From assembly GCF_016862635.1 (NCBI RefSeq), contig NZ_BONI01000011.1, positions 62,001 to 126,000 of the forward strand: DNA of 64,000 bases. Reading direction: 5' to 3'. The DNA comes from Catellatospora coxensis (lineage in GTDB: Bacteria; Actinomycetota; Actinomycetes; Mycobacteriales; Micromonosporaceae). Shown here piece by piece: positions 35,739 through 44,990 of the stretch (positions within the stretch are counted from its first letter, which is position 1; each line of letters begins with the position of its first letter). The notes beneath the pieces are model-generated. The model searched no databases, was not told the origin of the DNA, and worked only from the letters and a program-made list of their open reading frames with translations. Made by a program: the position numbers and the translations under genes.

Positions 35739-35949
35739 CAGGCGCCTTTCGGTGACTTGTCAGGCCGACGTCGCGCTACTCGACGTCGACGGGGCAGACC
35801 AGCCGCCGGGGGCAGGGCCAGTCTACGGCTCGCCGAGGCCGGCGGGGCCCCTGGCCAAGGAAACCGTCGGTGCGGCGGCTCACCACCGGCACTCTCGATG
35901 TCCAAGACCCCGACACGCCGGGGTGCGCGTCGTACGGTCCGGGAGTGGC

Positions 35950-36480
35950 TCAGCGGGCCTCGGGTGCGCGGGCGCCGGTGGAGCGCTCGCCTCGCGCGGC
36001 CTCGCGTGAGGCGACGATGGCGCCGGTCATCCGGCGGATCACGGCTGCCGCGACGACCAGGTCCTCGGTCGGCAGGTCGACCACGGCCTCGGCCATGCGC
36101 CGGCCGAGCGGCTGGAAGAACTCCCTCGCCATCTCCAATGCGGTGTCGTTCATCGACAGGGTGATGCGGCGGCGGTCGCGCGGGTCGCGGATGCGCTCGA
36201 CGTGCCCGGCGTCCTGAAGCCGGTCGATAAGCGAGGTGGTGGCGGGAGCGCCCAGGCCGAGCCGGGCGGCGAGCTCCCCCGCGGTGATGGGGCGGCCTGC
36301 CTCGTCGCTGACGGCGATCCACATGATGGCGTTGAGGTCGTTGCGGCCGAGGCCGTGGGTGCGGGCGAAGACGTCGACGAACACGTCGCTCTCGACCGAG
36401 CTGGCCTGCAGTGCTCTGGTGAGTTCGTCGAACGCGGCGGCCCGGTCGGTGGGCCCCGTTTGCTCTGCCATGGCCCACAC
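35950..36480 (-). CDS. MarR-family transcriptional regulator
   Basis: This 176-residue winged-helix repressor has the MarR core at about 35-140: LNAIMWIAVSDEAGRPITAGEL (in two blocks), LGLGAPATTSLIDRL as recognition helix, and RDPRDRRRITLSM as the wing. It diverges from an MMPL exporter gene with only 81 bp between starts. A palindrome there (36493-36505) is the likely operator. The usual logic is drug or fatty-acid-like ligand sensing that derepresses the exporter. Confidence 0.93.
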   Translation of the reverse strand: MWAMAEQTGPTDRAAAFDELTRALQASSVESDVFVDVFARTHGLGRNDLNAIMWIAVSDEAGRPITAGELAARLGLGAPATTSLIDRLQDAGHVERIRDPRDRRRITLSMNDTALEMAREFFQPLGRRMAEAVVDLPTEDLVVAAAVIRRMTGAIVASREAARGERSTGARAPEAR

Positions 36481-36492
36481 CCTATCATTTCG

Positions 36493-36505
36493 ATAGTCGA
36501 ACTAT
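36493..36505. promoter_or_regulatory. Candidate MarR operator
   Basis: ATAGT-CGA-ACTAT is a perfect inverted repeat in an AT-rich island within the 81-bp divergent region. It lies 13 bp upstream of the marR start and 56 bp upstream of the MMPL start. Size and symmetry fit MarR dimers. Confidence 0.65.
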
Positions 36506-36561
36506 TCGCTCATCGAATGGTTGCGTCGTCCACGAACTGCCGGAGAACAGGAGCCAAGACC

Positions 36562-38703
36562 ATGGGTGCGCGCCTCGCCACGTGGATCACGAGCCGGCTC
36601 GGAGCGGGACTCATCCTGCTCGCGACCGTGGCTCTGTCCGCGCTGGTGTTCCTGACCAGCCCTGCCCAGCCCGCAGCAGGCCCGACCGACGGCCTGCCCG
36701 AAGGCAAGCAGTCCACTCGCGTCACCGAACTGATGGACCGCTTCGCCGGCGGCCGGACCGAGTCCGCCATCATCGTGTTCGAACAACCCGACGCCGCGCT
36801 CACCGAAACCGACCGCCAGACCCTCGACGGCGTACGCCAGACCGTGTCAGGCCGTGACCACATCGGCGACCTGCCCCCGATCGGCTACGCCGACGACGGC
36901 CGGGCCGCCCTGCTGGTCGTGCCGTTCGAAGCCGACCTGCCCGACGAGGTCAGCAACGCCACGGTCGACGGCCTGCGCGCCGCGCTGCGCGACGCCGCCC
37001 TGCCCGACGGAGTCACCGCACAGGTCACCGGCGGCGCCGCCTTCGGCCGCGACATCTCCGCCGCCTTCGCCGGCGCCGACACCACCCTGCTCGCGTCGAC
37101 CGCGATCGTGGTGGCCCTGCTGCTGCTGGTCACCTACCGCAGCCCGATCCTGTGGATCGTCCCGCTGACCGTGATCGGCCTGGGCGACCAGCTCGTCGCC
37201 AAGCTGCTGCCCTGGATCGGGCACCTGCTCGGCGAGCCCACCGACGCCTCCGTCGCCGGCATCGTCTCCGTGCTCGTCTTCGGTGCCGGCACCGACTACG
37301 CGCTGCTGCTCATCTCCCGCTACCGCGAGGAACTGCGCCGCACCCCCGACCGCCGCACCGCGCTGGCCACTGCCGTACACGCCGCCGGCCCTGCCGTCAT
37401 CGGCAGCGCGGGGACCGTCATCCTGGCCCTGCTCACCCTGGTCTTCGCCGTACTGACCAGCAACCGCACCCTCGGCATCGCCGCCGCGGCCGGCGTCGGC
37501 GTGGCCCTGCTGTTCGGGCTCGTGGTGCTGCCCGCCGCGCTGGCGATGCTGCCCCGCGGGGCGTTCTGGCCACTGGTGCCCGCCGTCGGCAGCGCCGAGA
37601 CCAACGAGACCGGCATCTGGGCGCGCATCGCCCGGCTCGTTGGCCGACGCCCGGTCGGCGTGCTGGCCGCCGCCGCCCTCGTGCTCGTCGCGCTCGGGGC
37701 CGGGCTGCTGACCACCACCATCGGACTGTCGCAGACCGAGCAGTTCCGCACCGAAGTCGAGTCGGTCCAGGCGCAGCAGACCCTGGCCGCCCACTTCCCC
37801 GCCGGATCCTCCCAGCCGCTGCGGGTCGTCGTGCCCGCCACCGCGGCCGGGCAGGCAGCCGACACGGCCCGGCAGACCCCCGGAGTGTCCGCGGTCGGCC
37901 GCGCCGAGCAGTCCGCCGACGGCACGCTGGCGCTGCTGCCGGTGCAGCTGACCGACGAGTCGGGCACCGCAGGCGCCGACCGCGCGGTCACCTCGCTGCG
38001 CGAACGCCTTTCCGCGGTCGCCGGGCCGCAGGCGCTGGTGGGCGGAGCGGCAGCCGCCGACCTCGACCAGCGTGACGCCAACGCCCGCGACAACGCCGTG
38101 GTCGCCCCGCTCGTGCTCGCGGTGGTGCTGATCGTCCTCATCGCACTGCTGCGCTCGGTCGTCGGGCCGCTGATGCTGCTGGCCACCGTCGTGCTCAGCT
38201 TCGCCGCCAGCCTGGGCGCGGCGAGCCTGGTGTTCGCGGCGCTCGACATCCCGGCGCTGGCGTCCAGCGTCCCGTTGCTGGCGTTCCTGTTCCTGGTCGC
38301 GCTCGGCGTGGACTACAACATCTTCCTGGTCAGCCGCGCGCGGGAGGAAACCGTGGCACGCGGCGACACCCGGGCGGGCATGCTGCGGGCGCTGTCGGCG
38401 ACCGGCGGGGTCATCACCTCGGCCGGGGTGCTGCTGGCCGCGGTGTTCACGGTCCTGGGCGTGCTGCCGGTCATCGTGCTGACGCAGCTGGGCATCATCG
38501 TCGGCATCGGTGTCCTGCTCGACACCCTGCTGGTGCGCACCCTGGTGGTGCCGGCCCTGGCGATGCTGCTCGGCGAACGATTCTGGTGGCCGTCGCGCCC
38601 GGCATCCCAGAGCGCCGCGCTCAATGCGCCGCGTCGGGAGTACGCCGCCGACCTCCGCCCGGCCGGTGCCGAACGGCGTGAGACCGCGACGGCCGAACAC
38701 TGA
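36562..38703 (+). CDS. MMPL-family (RND superfamily) membrane transporter
   Basis: This 713-residue exporter has 11-12 hydrophobic segments in the MMPL arrangement. One segment is at the N-terminus, followed by a soluble loop (about 45-185). A five-helix block includes the conserved GAGTDYALLLISRYREEL, then come a second loop and a second block with ALGVDYNIFLVSRAREE. The paired GTDY and GVDY motifs carry the proton-relay Asp/Tyr of the family. It is probably a drug or lipid exporter controlled by the divergent MarR. The ATG at 36562 has AGGAG eight bases upstream; the in-frame extension to 36202 lies inside marR. Confidence 0.93.
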   Translation: MGARLATWITSRLGAGLILLATVALSALVFLTSPAQPAAGPTDGLPEGKQSTRVTELMDRFAGGRTESAIIVFEQPDAALTETDRQTLDGVRQTVSGRDHIGDLPPIGYADDGRAALLVVPFEADLPDEVSNATVDGLRAALRDAALPDGVTAQVTGGAAFGRDISAAFAGADTTLLASTAIVVALLLLVTYRSPILWIVPLTVIGLGDQLVAKLLPWIGHLLGEPTDASVAGIVSVLVFGAGTDYALLLISRYREELRRTPDRRTALATAVHAAGPAVIGSAGTVILALLTLVFAVLTSNRTLGIAAAAGVGVALLFGLVVLPAALAMLPRGAFWPLVPAVGSAETNETGIWARIARLVGRRPVGVLAAAALVLVALGAGLLTTTIGLSQTEQFRTEVESVQAQQTLAAHFPAGSSQPLRVVVPATAAGQAADTARQTPGVSAVGRAEQSADGTLALLPVQLTDESGTAGADRAVTSLRERLSAVAGPQALVGGAAAADLDQRDANARDNAVVAPLVLAVVLIVLIALLRSVVGPLMLLATVVLSFAASLGAASLVFAALDIPALASSVPLLAFLFLVALGVDYNIFLVSRAREETVARGDTRAGMLRALSATGGVITSAGVLLAAVFTVLGVLPVIVLTQLGIIVGIGVLLDTLLVRTLVVPALAMLLGERFWWPSRPASQSAALNAPRREYAADLRPAGAERRETATAEH

Positions 38704-38760
38704 CCACCCTGTGTCCACTCTGCGCGGGTAAACGGACAACCATTCGCCAGCGCGAACGAA

Positions 38761-38786
38761 GCGGCGGCCCGTCGTCGGGCCGCCGC
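38761..38786 (+). terminator. Terminator of the MMPL gene
   Basis: GCGGCGGCCCG and CGGGCCGCCGC form a perfect 11-bp stem with a TCGT loop, 57 bp after the MMPL stop. No U tract follows, as is common in actinobacteria. Confidence 0.75.
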
Positions 38787-38827
38787 ACCGGGCAGGCGAC
38801 CGCGACACCAAGCTGTGGTTCCTCGTC

Positions 38828-38968
38828 ATGCACCTCGGCGACCAGTATCGGGTGCCGGTCGCGGCGGCGATGGCCGTCATCGGAGTGGCCCTGCTCTGGT
38901 GGGGCACCGTCCTGTCACGCCGATGGGAACGGATGGCGTCGCTGGAGCCAGAAGTGCCCGAACCCTGA
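38828..38968 (+). CDS. Possible small single-span membrane protein
   Basis: This 46-codon frame encodes MHLGDQYRVPVAAAM, then a hydrophobic run (VIGVALLWWGTVL), a basic stop-transfer (SRRWERM) and an acidic tail. The pattern is that of a real type of small membrane protein and differs from the Arg/Pro-rich shadow frames around it. The codons just upstream (TKLWFLV) are also hydrophobic, so the true start may be earlier. There is no clear ribosome binding site. It lies in the 408-bp gap between the MMPL and FBP genes. Confidence 0.4.
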   Translation: MHLGDQYRVPVAAAMAVIGVALLWWGTVLSRRWERMASLEPEVPEP

Positions 38969-39111
38969 GCGTGGGACGTCCGGTCGAAGGGCAAGGCAAG
39001 CCCGCGTTCGCGGGCATGCTCTGCCTTTCGCCCTCACCTGCGCGAAATCGAGTGGACGGGTGCCGCGCGACCGGCCACTGTGGGCCACGCCCCCTGACCT
39101 GACCTGACAGG

Positions 39112-39636
39112 ATGATCATGCAAACCATGACCGCTGCCGAGATCCGGAACTGCTTGGCGAACACGTCGAAAGGCGAGGCCCAACGGCTGACGCTGCCCGC
39201 GTCACCCGAGCTCGTCCCCTGGGCTGACCTGGACTTCCTCGGCTGGCGCGACGCCAAGGCGCCAGGTCGGGCATACCTGGTGACACCGTTGGACGCCACG
39301 GTCGTCGGGCTGGCGCTGAGCGCGACCGTACCGCCCCGGAGCCTGATGCGGTCGAACATGTGCCAGTTCTGCCACACCATGCACGACGCGGCCTCCATCG
39401 CCCTGTTCTCGGCCCGGCTGGCCGGTGCGGCCGGACGTGCGGGCAACACGGCCGGGACATATGCCTGCACCGACCTGGCGTGCTCGCTTTACATTCGCGA
39501 CCTGCGCAAACCGTTCCTGCCACAGCCGCAGGAAACGCTCACCGCGCCGGAGCGCGTCGCACGGCTGCGGCTCAAGGTGGCCGCGTTCGTCACCCGGGTG
39601 CTCGACGGCTCATCGGGCTCGCGCCGAGCAGCGTGA
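39112..39636 (+). CDS. FBP-domain (FusB-like, EF-G-binding) zinc-finger protein
   Basis: This 174-residue protein resembles the C-terminal treble-clef domain of elongation factor G-binding proteins (FBP family, related to FusB). The four-cysteine zinc site is visible as NMCQFCHT with a distant YACTDLACSLYIRD. In Gram-positive bacteria FusB-type proteins release EF-G from stalled ribosomes and confer fusidic acid tolerance. Many actinobacterial FBP proteins have not been tested. The start is ATG at 39112, or at 39118 with better spacing to AGGATG. Confidence 0.88.
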   Translation: MIMQTMTAAEIRNCLANTSKGEAQRLTLPASPELVPWADLDFLGWRDAKAPGRAYLVTPLDATVVGLALSATVPPRSLMRSNMCQFCHTMHDAASIALFSARLAGAAGRAGNTAGTYACTDLACSLYIRDLRKPFLPQPQETLTAPERVARLRLKVAAFVTRVLDGSSGSRRAA

Positions 39637-39690
39637 AAGGGACTGCTTCGGCAGACCTCGCGTCGCCACGTGCCTGCTGATCGACAGCGG

Positions 39691-40347
39691 CTACTTGTCA
39701 CGCACGCGCGAGCGCCGAGGCTCGCTGCCCGGCGAGGGGCGGCGAAAGACTCCGTACCACCAGGTTGCGGCCAGCTCGCGGGCGGCGGCGTCGTCGCTGT
39801 TGTCCTCGCTCGTGGTGACGTGCCGCAGCAGGAAACGGTCGCCACCGTCGATCATCAGCCGGGTCGCCGCCTCGACGTGGACGTCCGCAGGCGTGCGCCC
39901 GGCCGCCAGCTCCTCGGCGAGCACCTGCCGGACGTTGGATCGGAACGGTTCGAGCCGGGAGTCCCAGAAGTCACGCACGATCGGGTCGTACGCCGATGCT
40001 TCGTGTACCGCGGCGAGGATTTCGGCGTTGGCCCGGTAGGTGGCGATGACCTCGCCGAACGTGGCGGTAAGCGCGTCCAGGCCGGCCAGCGGACGCCACG
40101 CGGAGGCGATGCCGAAGGAGGTCTGGCTCATGGTGTCGGCCAGCCGCAGCAGGAGCTGCGTCTTGTCGGCGAAGTACAGGTAGAACGTCGACCGCGCCAC
40201 GCCCGACTCGGCCGCGATGCGCTGCACGCCCAGCTCGGTGTAGCCGGCGCCCTCGCGCAGCAGGCGGCTGACCGTGCCGAGGATCTGCGCCTCGACCGGC
40301 AGGCGGCGCTCGGCACCAGCGGACGGGCGTCGAGTGATGGACGGCAT
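39691..40347 (-). CDS. TetR-family transcriptional regulator
   Basis: This 218-residue repressor has the N-terminal TetR helix-turn-helix (about 20-65: RIAAESGVARSTFYLYFADK). The helical ligand domain contains VIATYRANAEILAAVHEASA. A TAAGAT box six bases upstream of the ATG indicates a leaderless transcript. The target is unclear; the SDR gene and a small ORF lie upstream on the same strand. Confidence 0.92.
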   Translation of the reverse strand: MPSITRRPSAGAERRLPVEAQILGTVSRLLREGAGYTELGVQRIAAESGVARSTFYLYFADKTQLLLRLADTMSQTSFGIASAWRPLAGLDALTATFGEVIATYRANAEILAAVHEASAYDPIVRDFWDSRLEPFRSNVRQVLAEELAAGRTPADVHVEAATRLMIDGGDRFLLRHVTTSEDNSDDAAARELAATWWYGVFRRPSPGSEPRRSRVRDK

Positions 40348-40494
40348 ACGCGGATCTTAGAACGTCCTGCGTCGTGGCCGATGGTGGCAGCGGCGTGGCC
40401 GGATTCGGATGACCTGCCGCTGCCACCCTGCGCCTTTCTGGCGGGCGGAGCAAGGTGCCGCCGCCGTGCCCGTGTGCTTGTGCCGTTGCTCGGT

Positions 40495-40653
40495 TCAGCG
40501 CCGGATGAAGTTGTACGGTGCCAGCCCATACCGTGACAGGCTGCCCAGCGAGATTCGGGCGCGGTTGTTGACCTTGCGGTGGCGGCCGCGGTGCGACCAG
40601 CGTTTCATGGTGGAAGCCACGAGGGCGATTCCGCGCGGTTGAATCGAGAACAT
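40495..40653 (-). CDS. Small basic ORF of unknown function
   Basis: This 52-residue peptide begins MFSIQPRGIALVASTMKRW, followed by a strongly basic middle and SLGSLSRYGLAPYNFIRR at the C-terminus. GTGGAG lies eight bases upstream of the ATG. It is not recognised. The distinct residue mix (Tyr, Asn, Ile, Phe) argues against a shadow frame, and local GC is lower than in the surroundings. It lies 82 bp downstream of the SDR gene, in the 388-bp gap before tetR. Confidence 0.45.
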   Translation of the reverse strand: MFSIQPRGIALVASTMKRWSHRGRHRKVNNRARISLGSLSRYGLAPYNFIRR

Positions 40654-40735
40654 CGGTTCGACTCCACTGTTCGCGAAACGTGATTCGGTTTCGGTGATTG
40701 GCCGCACGCGTGTGCGTTCTTGGAGATTTCGTTGC

Positions 40736-41572
40736 TCAGGGTGTGGCGAAGTCGGTGCTCAGAGAGATTTCGCGCCATATGTCCAGCTCGGCGCGTGCGG
40801 AACACAGTTTGTTCTCGATGTCGTGGACCGCGGCTGCGCCGAGGGCGAGCCGGGCAGGCATCGCATCGGTGTCGACCACCGCCAGGATCGCCTCGGCGGC
40901 CTTGACCGGATCCCCGTCCTGGGCGTGATTGCTGCCGTCGGCCCACGCGCGCATCGCACCGGCGCTGTCGCCGTAGCCCTCGATCTCGACCGCGGCGCGG
41001 TGCAGGGAGCTGCTGTCCAGGAAATCGGTGCGGAACGGGCCCGGCTCGATCGCGGTCGCCTGGACGCCCAGCGGCCCGAGCTCGACTCGCAACGACTCCG
41101 TGAGCGCTTCGACGGCGAACTTGGTCGCGCAGTAGACACCCCAGCCGGGCCAGGACACGAACCCGCCGACGGAGCTGAGGTTCACGATGCGGCCCTTACC
41201 GCGCGCCCGCATGACCGGCAGCACCGCCCGTGTGACGGCCAGCAGACCGAACACGTTGGTCTCGAAAACTGCGCGGACCTCCGCGTCCGAGGCCTCTTCG
41301 ACGGCGCCGAGCAGGCCGCGACCGGCGTTGTTGACCAGTACGTCGATGCCGCCGAACCTCGCGCTCGCTGCCGCGACGGCGGCTCTGGCCTGTGCCTCGG
41401 AGGTCACGTCAAGTTCGACGGCCAGCAGTTGCTCGGCGAATCCCGGCAACGACTTCTCCGCGACCTGCGGGTCGCGGGCGGTGGCCACGACGTTGTCGCC
41501 GCGCTGCAGGGCCTGGCGGGCGATCTCCAGTCCGAAGCCGCGGGACGCTCCGGTGATGAACCATGTCGTCAC
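40736..41572 (-). CDS. Short-chain dehydrogenase/reductase
   Basis: This 278-residue NAD(P)-dependent oxidoreductase has the classical cofactor motif TGASRGFG at about residues 7-14, NNAG, the catalytic Ser in NLSSVGG and the catalytic YCATK. The substrate is not evident. The GTG at 41572 is chosen because the frame upstream is a shadow of the divergent regulator region. It faces an XRE/MmyB-type regulator gene across 160 bp, a recurrent actinobacterial pairing in which the regulator controls the SDR. Confidence 0.93.
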   Translation of the reverse strand: MTTWFITGASRGFGLEIARQALQRGDNVVATARDPQVAEKSLPGFAEQLLAVELDVTSEAQARAAVAAASARFGGIDVLVNNAGRGLLGAVEEASDAEVRAVFETNVFGLLAVTRAVLPVMRARGKGRIVNLSSVGGFVSWPGWGVYCATKFAVEALTESLRVELGPLGVQATAIEPGPFRTDFLDSSSLHRAAVEIEGYGDSAGAMRAWADGSNHAQDGDPVKAAEAILAVVDTDAMPARLALGAAAVHDIENKLCSARAELDIWREISLSTDFATP

Positions 41573-41732
41573 GTGTATGCCTTTCGCAGTGGACCGCTGA
41601 CCGGCCCGGTGGACGCCTTCGACGGTGCCCGGGCGGACCGGGCCGGGCCAGGCAGCGCTGCACCGTGGGCAGCTCGTGCCTGGGATTGCCAGTACCAGGC
41701 AGCCGGCGCGGCGGTGCGCCGATAATGGCCGT

Positions 41733-42614
41733 ATGGGCAGGCGGGAAGAGGCCGGCACGGCGCTGGGGGACTTTCTGCGCGCGTGCCGCAGCCGTGTGCG
41801 CCCGGATGAGGTCGGGCTGCCTGAGGGGAGCCGAAGCCGGCGGGTTTCCGGGCTGCGACGCGAGGAGCTCGCATCCTTGGCGCACCTGAGTGTCGACTAT
41901 CTGGTCCGTCTGGAGCAGGGCCGGGCTGTTCGGGTTTCGCCGGAGGTGCTGCAGGCCCTGTCGCAGGCGCTGCGGTTACGACCTGACGAGCACGAGTATC
42001 TGATGCGGGTGGGACAGGTGCGCCCCACGGCTCGGCCGGCGCCGCAGCGGGTTCAGCCCCGGACGCGGCAGCTGCTGGACGGATGGCGGGAGTTCCCCGC
42101 GCTGCTGCTGGGTCGCCGCATGGACGTGCTGGCATGGAATCCGCTCGGTTCGGCCCTGATGGGCGATTTCGGCGCGCTGCCCGCGGGGCGGCGAAATCTG
42201 GTTCGGCAGGCGTTCACCGACCCCGCATACCGCACGTTGTACGCAGATTGGGCCGCCTCGGCCCGCGAGTGCGTGGCTTACCTGCGCATGGACGCGGCCC
42301 GATGGCCTGACGATGCGGCGCTGGGCGAACTGGTGCAGGAGCTGTCGGAGCAGGATGCCGACTTCCGGCGCTGGTGGGGTGACCACCGGGTCCGGGCGCG
42401 GGCGTCTGGACGTAAGCGGCTGCAGCATCCGGTCGCCGGGCCGATGGACCTGGAGTTCCAGTCACTGACGGTCGCTGACGACCCGGACCAGGTGCTGTTC
42501 GTGTACACCGCCGCCCCCGGTTCGCACACGCAGGAGGCGCTGCGGTTCCTGGCGGCCTGGTCCACCGGCCCGCAGGAGCCCGCGACCGGTAGGCGACACC
42601 GCCGCGCCGCGTAG
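41733..42614 (+). CDS. XRE-type regulator with MmyB-like ligand domain
   Basis: This 293-residue regulator has an N-terminal helix-turn-helix (about 10-90, with SRSRRVSGLRREELASLAHL split over two helices and VDYLVRLEQGR). A PAS-like MmyB ligand-binding domain follows (LDGWREFPALLLGRRMDVLAWNP, in parts), with FTDPAYRTLYADW and a final FVYTAAPGS segment. The family may bind fatty acids. GATAAT lies six bases upstream of the ATG, so it is probably leaderless. It diverges from the SDR gene. Confidence 0.93.
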   Translation: MGRREEAGTALGDFLRACRSRVRPDEVGLPEGSRSRRVSGLRREELASLAHLSVDYLVRLEQGRAVRVSPEVLQALSQALRLRPDEHEYLMRVGQVRPTARPAPQRVQPRTRQLLDGWREFPALLLGRRMDVLAWNPLGSALMGDFGALPAGRRNLVRQAFTDPAYRTLYADWAASARECVAYLRMDAARWPDDAALGELVQELSEQDADFRRWWGDHRVRARASGRKRLQHPVAGPMDLEFQSLTVADDPDQVLFVYTAAPGSHTQEALRFLAAWSTGPQEPATGRRHRRAA

Positions 42615-42695
42615 CGGCTCCGGGTTTTCCGGAGCATGTCCCGAGGCGTCCGCGCCGCCGGTGCGGTGTCGGCCTGGTGGCTTGACCCCGGTCGG

Positions 42696-42737
42696 CCGGA
42701 GGACCCGCGGAGCGTCGATGTCCGGCGGGTCCTCCGG
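42696..42737. terminator. Bidirectional terminator between XRE and wrbA genes
   Basis: CCGGAGGACCCGC (42696-42708) and GCGGGTCCTCCGG (42725-42737) form a perfect 13-bp stem with a 16-nt loop between two convergent genes. It ends eight bases before the wrbA stop. Confidence 0.75.
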
Positions 42738-42744
42738 TGGCCTT

Positions 42745-43368
42745 TCAGGAGGCGTGGCCGCTCTTGAGCGCCCGGGCGATCTCGACGACGCGCGTGGCCT
42801 GGTGCCTGGCGGCGTTTCGGGTGTCCGCGGCGACCGAACCGATCTCGTTGCCGGGCTCCACGAGGTGGGAGGTGCCGTAAGGGTTGCCGTCGACGAGTTT
42901 GACGGGGTCTGTGTAGCCCGGCGGCACGATGATCCCGCCGAAGTGATGGATGGTGTTGTACAGCGCCAGCAGGGTCGATTCGTGGCCGCCGTGGCGGGTC
43001 GTGGCGGAGGTGAAGCCGCTGTAGACCTTGTCAGCGAGCTTGTTCTGGCTCCACAGCGGCGAAAGCGTGTCCAGGAACTGCTTGAGCTGGGAGGCGATGT
43101 TGCCGAATCGGGTAGGCGACCCGAAGATGACGGCGTCGGCCCATTCGATGTCGTCGAAACTCGGGGCCGGGATGGTGCTGGTGGCGGCGTGATGGGCGGC
43201 CCACGCCGGGTTGGCGCCGATTGCCGCAGGTGGAGCGAGTTCGCTCACCTTTCGGACGCGGACCAGTGCGCCGGCATCTTCGGCTGCCTTGCTCATCTCG
43301 TTGACGATCTCGGTGCCGGTGCCTGTCGCGGAGTAGTAGATCACTGCAAGGTTGATGGGGTGGGACAT
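42745..43368 (-). CDS. wrbA: NAD(P)H:quinone oxidoreductase, WrbA type
   Basis: This 207-residue FMN flavodoxin-fold enzyme performs two-electron reduction of quinones, which avoids semiquinone radicals. The FMN phosphate loop is YYSATGTGTEI, and GSPTRFGNIASQLKQFLDT and SATTRHGGHESTLLALY are family signatures. The ATG at 43368 sits within GGATCAGAG; longer frames upstream are shadows of the MFS gene. It is one of several redox enzymes on this island and may protect cells during aromatic catabolism (inference). Confidence 0.93.
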   Translation of the reverse strand: MSHPINLAVIYYSATGTGTEIVNEMSKAAEDAGALVRVRKVSELAPPAAIGANPAWAAHHAATSTIPAPSFDDIEWADAVIFGSPTRFGNIASQLKQFLDTLSPLWSQNKLADKVYSGFTSATTRHGGHESTLLALYNTIHHFGGIIVPPGYTDPVKLVDGNPYGTSHLVEPGNEIGSVAADTRNAARHQATRVVEIARALKSGHAS

Positions 43369-43451
43369 CTCTGATCCTTTGCTGGGTGGGGCGTGGTTGG
43401 TACAGCGGGTGTCCGCGGCAGGCTCGTGAGGAACACTGGCCTGGGCGGGCG

Positions 43452-43472
43452 AGCAGCAGCAGCAGCAGCAGC
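43452..43472. repeat. AGC trinucleotide repeat, seven units
   Basis: Seven perfect AGC units lie in the 143-bp gap between wrbA and the MFS gene, upstream of wrbA. It could vary by slippage; no coding role is evident. Confidence 0.8.
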
Positions 43473-43511
43473 CTGAGATGCAGGACGTGGTGGACCGGCT
43501 GGCTGCGGAGG

Positions 43512-44927
43512 TCAGGGCTGAGTCGTCTTGGACTGCGCGTCGGGTTGGACTCGTCGGGGCAGCAGCAGCGACACCGCTGTTGCGGCTAGCCCGGCGACGG
43601 CCAGGATCCAAAATCCGCGGGTGAAGCCGGTTTCTGCCGGGCGACCGTCGGCCCGGGTGTACGCGCCGACGACAGCCGCCATGATCACCACGCCGAGCGA
43701 GCCGCCGATGGTTCGCACGTTGGCGGTGACGCCGTTGGCCACGCCCGTCTGGTCGGGGCGCACGGCCGCCACGATGACGTTCGACATGGTCGAGATGCCG
43801 ATACCCAGAGCTACTCCGAGCAGCGACAGCGCGGTAAGTACCAGCCACCTGCTGTCGTGGCCGAGTGCGAGCATCACGGTCGAGGCCGCCTGCGCCGCCG
43901 ACGCTGCGACGAGCACGGCACGTGACCCGTGCCGTCGTTCCAGCCCTGCGGCGGCCAGGCCTCCGGCGAACATGGTCACGGTCATCGGCAGCAGGATCAG
44001 TCCCGCTTCGGTGACGCTTGCCCCGAACCCGTAGCCGGCTTCGGGCGGGGTCTGCACGTACACGGGCAGGAACGTCATGACCGCGAACAGGCCGATGCCG
44101 AACAGCAGCGATACGAGGTTGGTGGCCCAGATCGCGGTGGCGCGCATCATGCGAAGGTCGATCAGTGGCCGGTCCGAGCGCCGCTCGACCATGACCCAGG
44201 CGATGGCCAGCACGCCGGCGGCGGCCAGCGGGAGGATCACCGACGGGGACGTCCAGCCCCAGCGGGCTGCCTGGGTCAGCGGAACCAGCAATGCGATCAG
44301 CCAGCCGGCCAGCAGCATGGTGGCCGGCCAGCTGACAGGGCTGGGATTGCGCGACGGCGACGGGGGGACCCCGACCTTGGCGGCTGCGGCCGCTGCGATG
44401 CTCAGTGCGGCCGGGATCCAGAACAGCGAGCGGATGCCGAAAGCGTCGGTCAGCGGTCCGGCCAGGACCGTGCCGGCGCCGCCGCCCACCGCGGTGAGCG
44501 CCGACACGATGCCGATGACGCCCGGCACTTCAGCCCGGGGAACTTCGTCGCGCACGATGCCGAAGGCCAGTGGCAGCACGCCGCCACCGACGCCCTGGAT
44601 CACCCGTCCCACGAGCATGAGTTCGATCCCGGGCGCCAGTGCCGACAGCACCGATCCGGCCGCAAGCGTGACGAGCGACGCGAACAGGAGGCGATCCTTG
44701 CCGTGGCGGTCGCCCAGGCGCCCGATCACCGGCGTGGCCACGGAGGCCGACAGCAGGAAGGCTGTCATCACCCAGGTCACCAGGGTCGGCGTGGTGTGGA
44801 GTTCTTGCTGCAGGGCCGGCAGCACCGGGGTGAGAAACGATTGGAACAAAGCGAAGATGAACGCGGCCAGCAGAACGGCTGCGATGACGGTTCGTGGTGC
44901 GGTTGCGTGCGTGGTCGTCGGTGACAT
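43512..44927 (-). CDS. MFS multidrug transporter (EmrB/QacA, DHA2 type)
   Basis: This 471-residue proton-driven exporter has about 14 hydrophobic segments. The family motif A is GRLGDRHGKDRLLF between helices 2 and 3, and the antiporter motif C region is ALTAVGGGAGTVLAGPLTD. The last block ends in a basic tail (LLLPRRVQPDAQSK). The start ATG at 44927 lies within GGACCAACATG, with a weak ribosome binding site. It is separated from the upstream MBL-fold gene by a strong terminator, so it has its own promoter in the 115-bp gap. Confidence 0.92.
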   Translation of the reverse strand: MSPTTTHATAPRTVIAAVLLAAFIFALFQSFLTPVLPALQQELHTTPTLVTWVMTAFLLSASVATPVIGRLGDRHGKDRLLFASLVTLAAGSVLSALAPGIELMLVGRVIQGVGGGVLPLAFGIVRDEVPRAEVPGVIGIVSALTAVGGGAGTVLAGPLTDAFGIRSLFWIPAALSIAAAAAAKVGVPPSPSRNPSPVSWPATMLLAGWLIALLVPLTQAARWGWTSPSVILPLAAAGVLAIAWVMVERRSDRPLIDLRMMRATAIWATNLVSLLFGIGLFAVMTFLPVYVQTPPEAGYGFGASVTEAGLILLPMTVTMFAGGLAAAGLERRHGSRAVLVAASAAQAASTVMLALGHDSRWLVLTALSLLGVALGIGISTMSNVIVAAVRPDQTGVANGVTANVRTIGGSLGVVIMAAVVGAYTRADGRPAETGFTRGFWILAVAGLAATAVSLLLPRRVQPDAQSKTTQP

Positions 44928-44990
44928 GTTGGTCCTGCCAGAGGTGCGGGAGAGCCGGCGATCGCGGAGCGGTGACGGCCGGTGTGGAAT

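Noticed and set aside
40640-40690. GGTTCGACTCC, resembling a tRNA T-arm
   Set aside because: The flanking five-base stems do not pair and no acceptor, D or anticodon arm can be drawn upstream on either strand.
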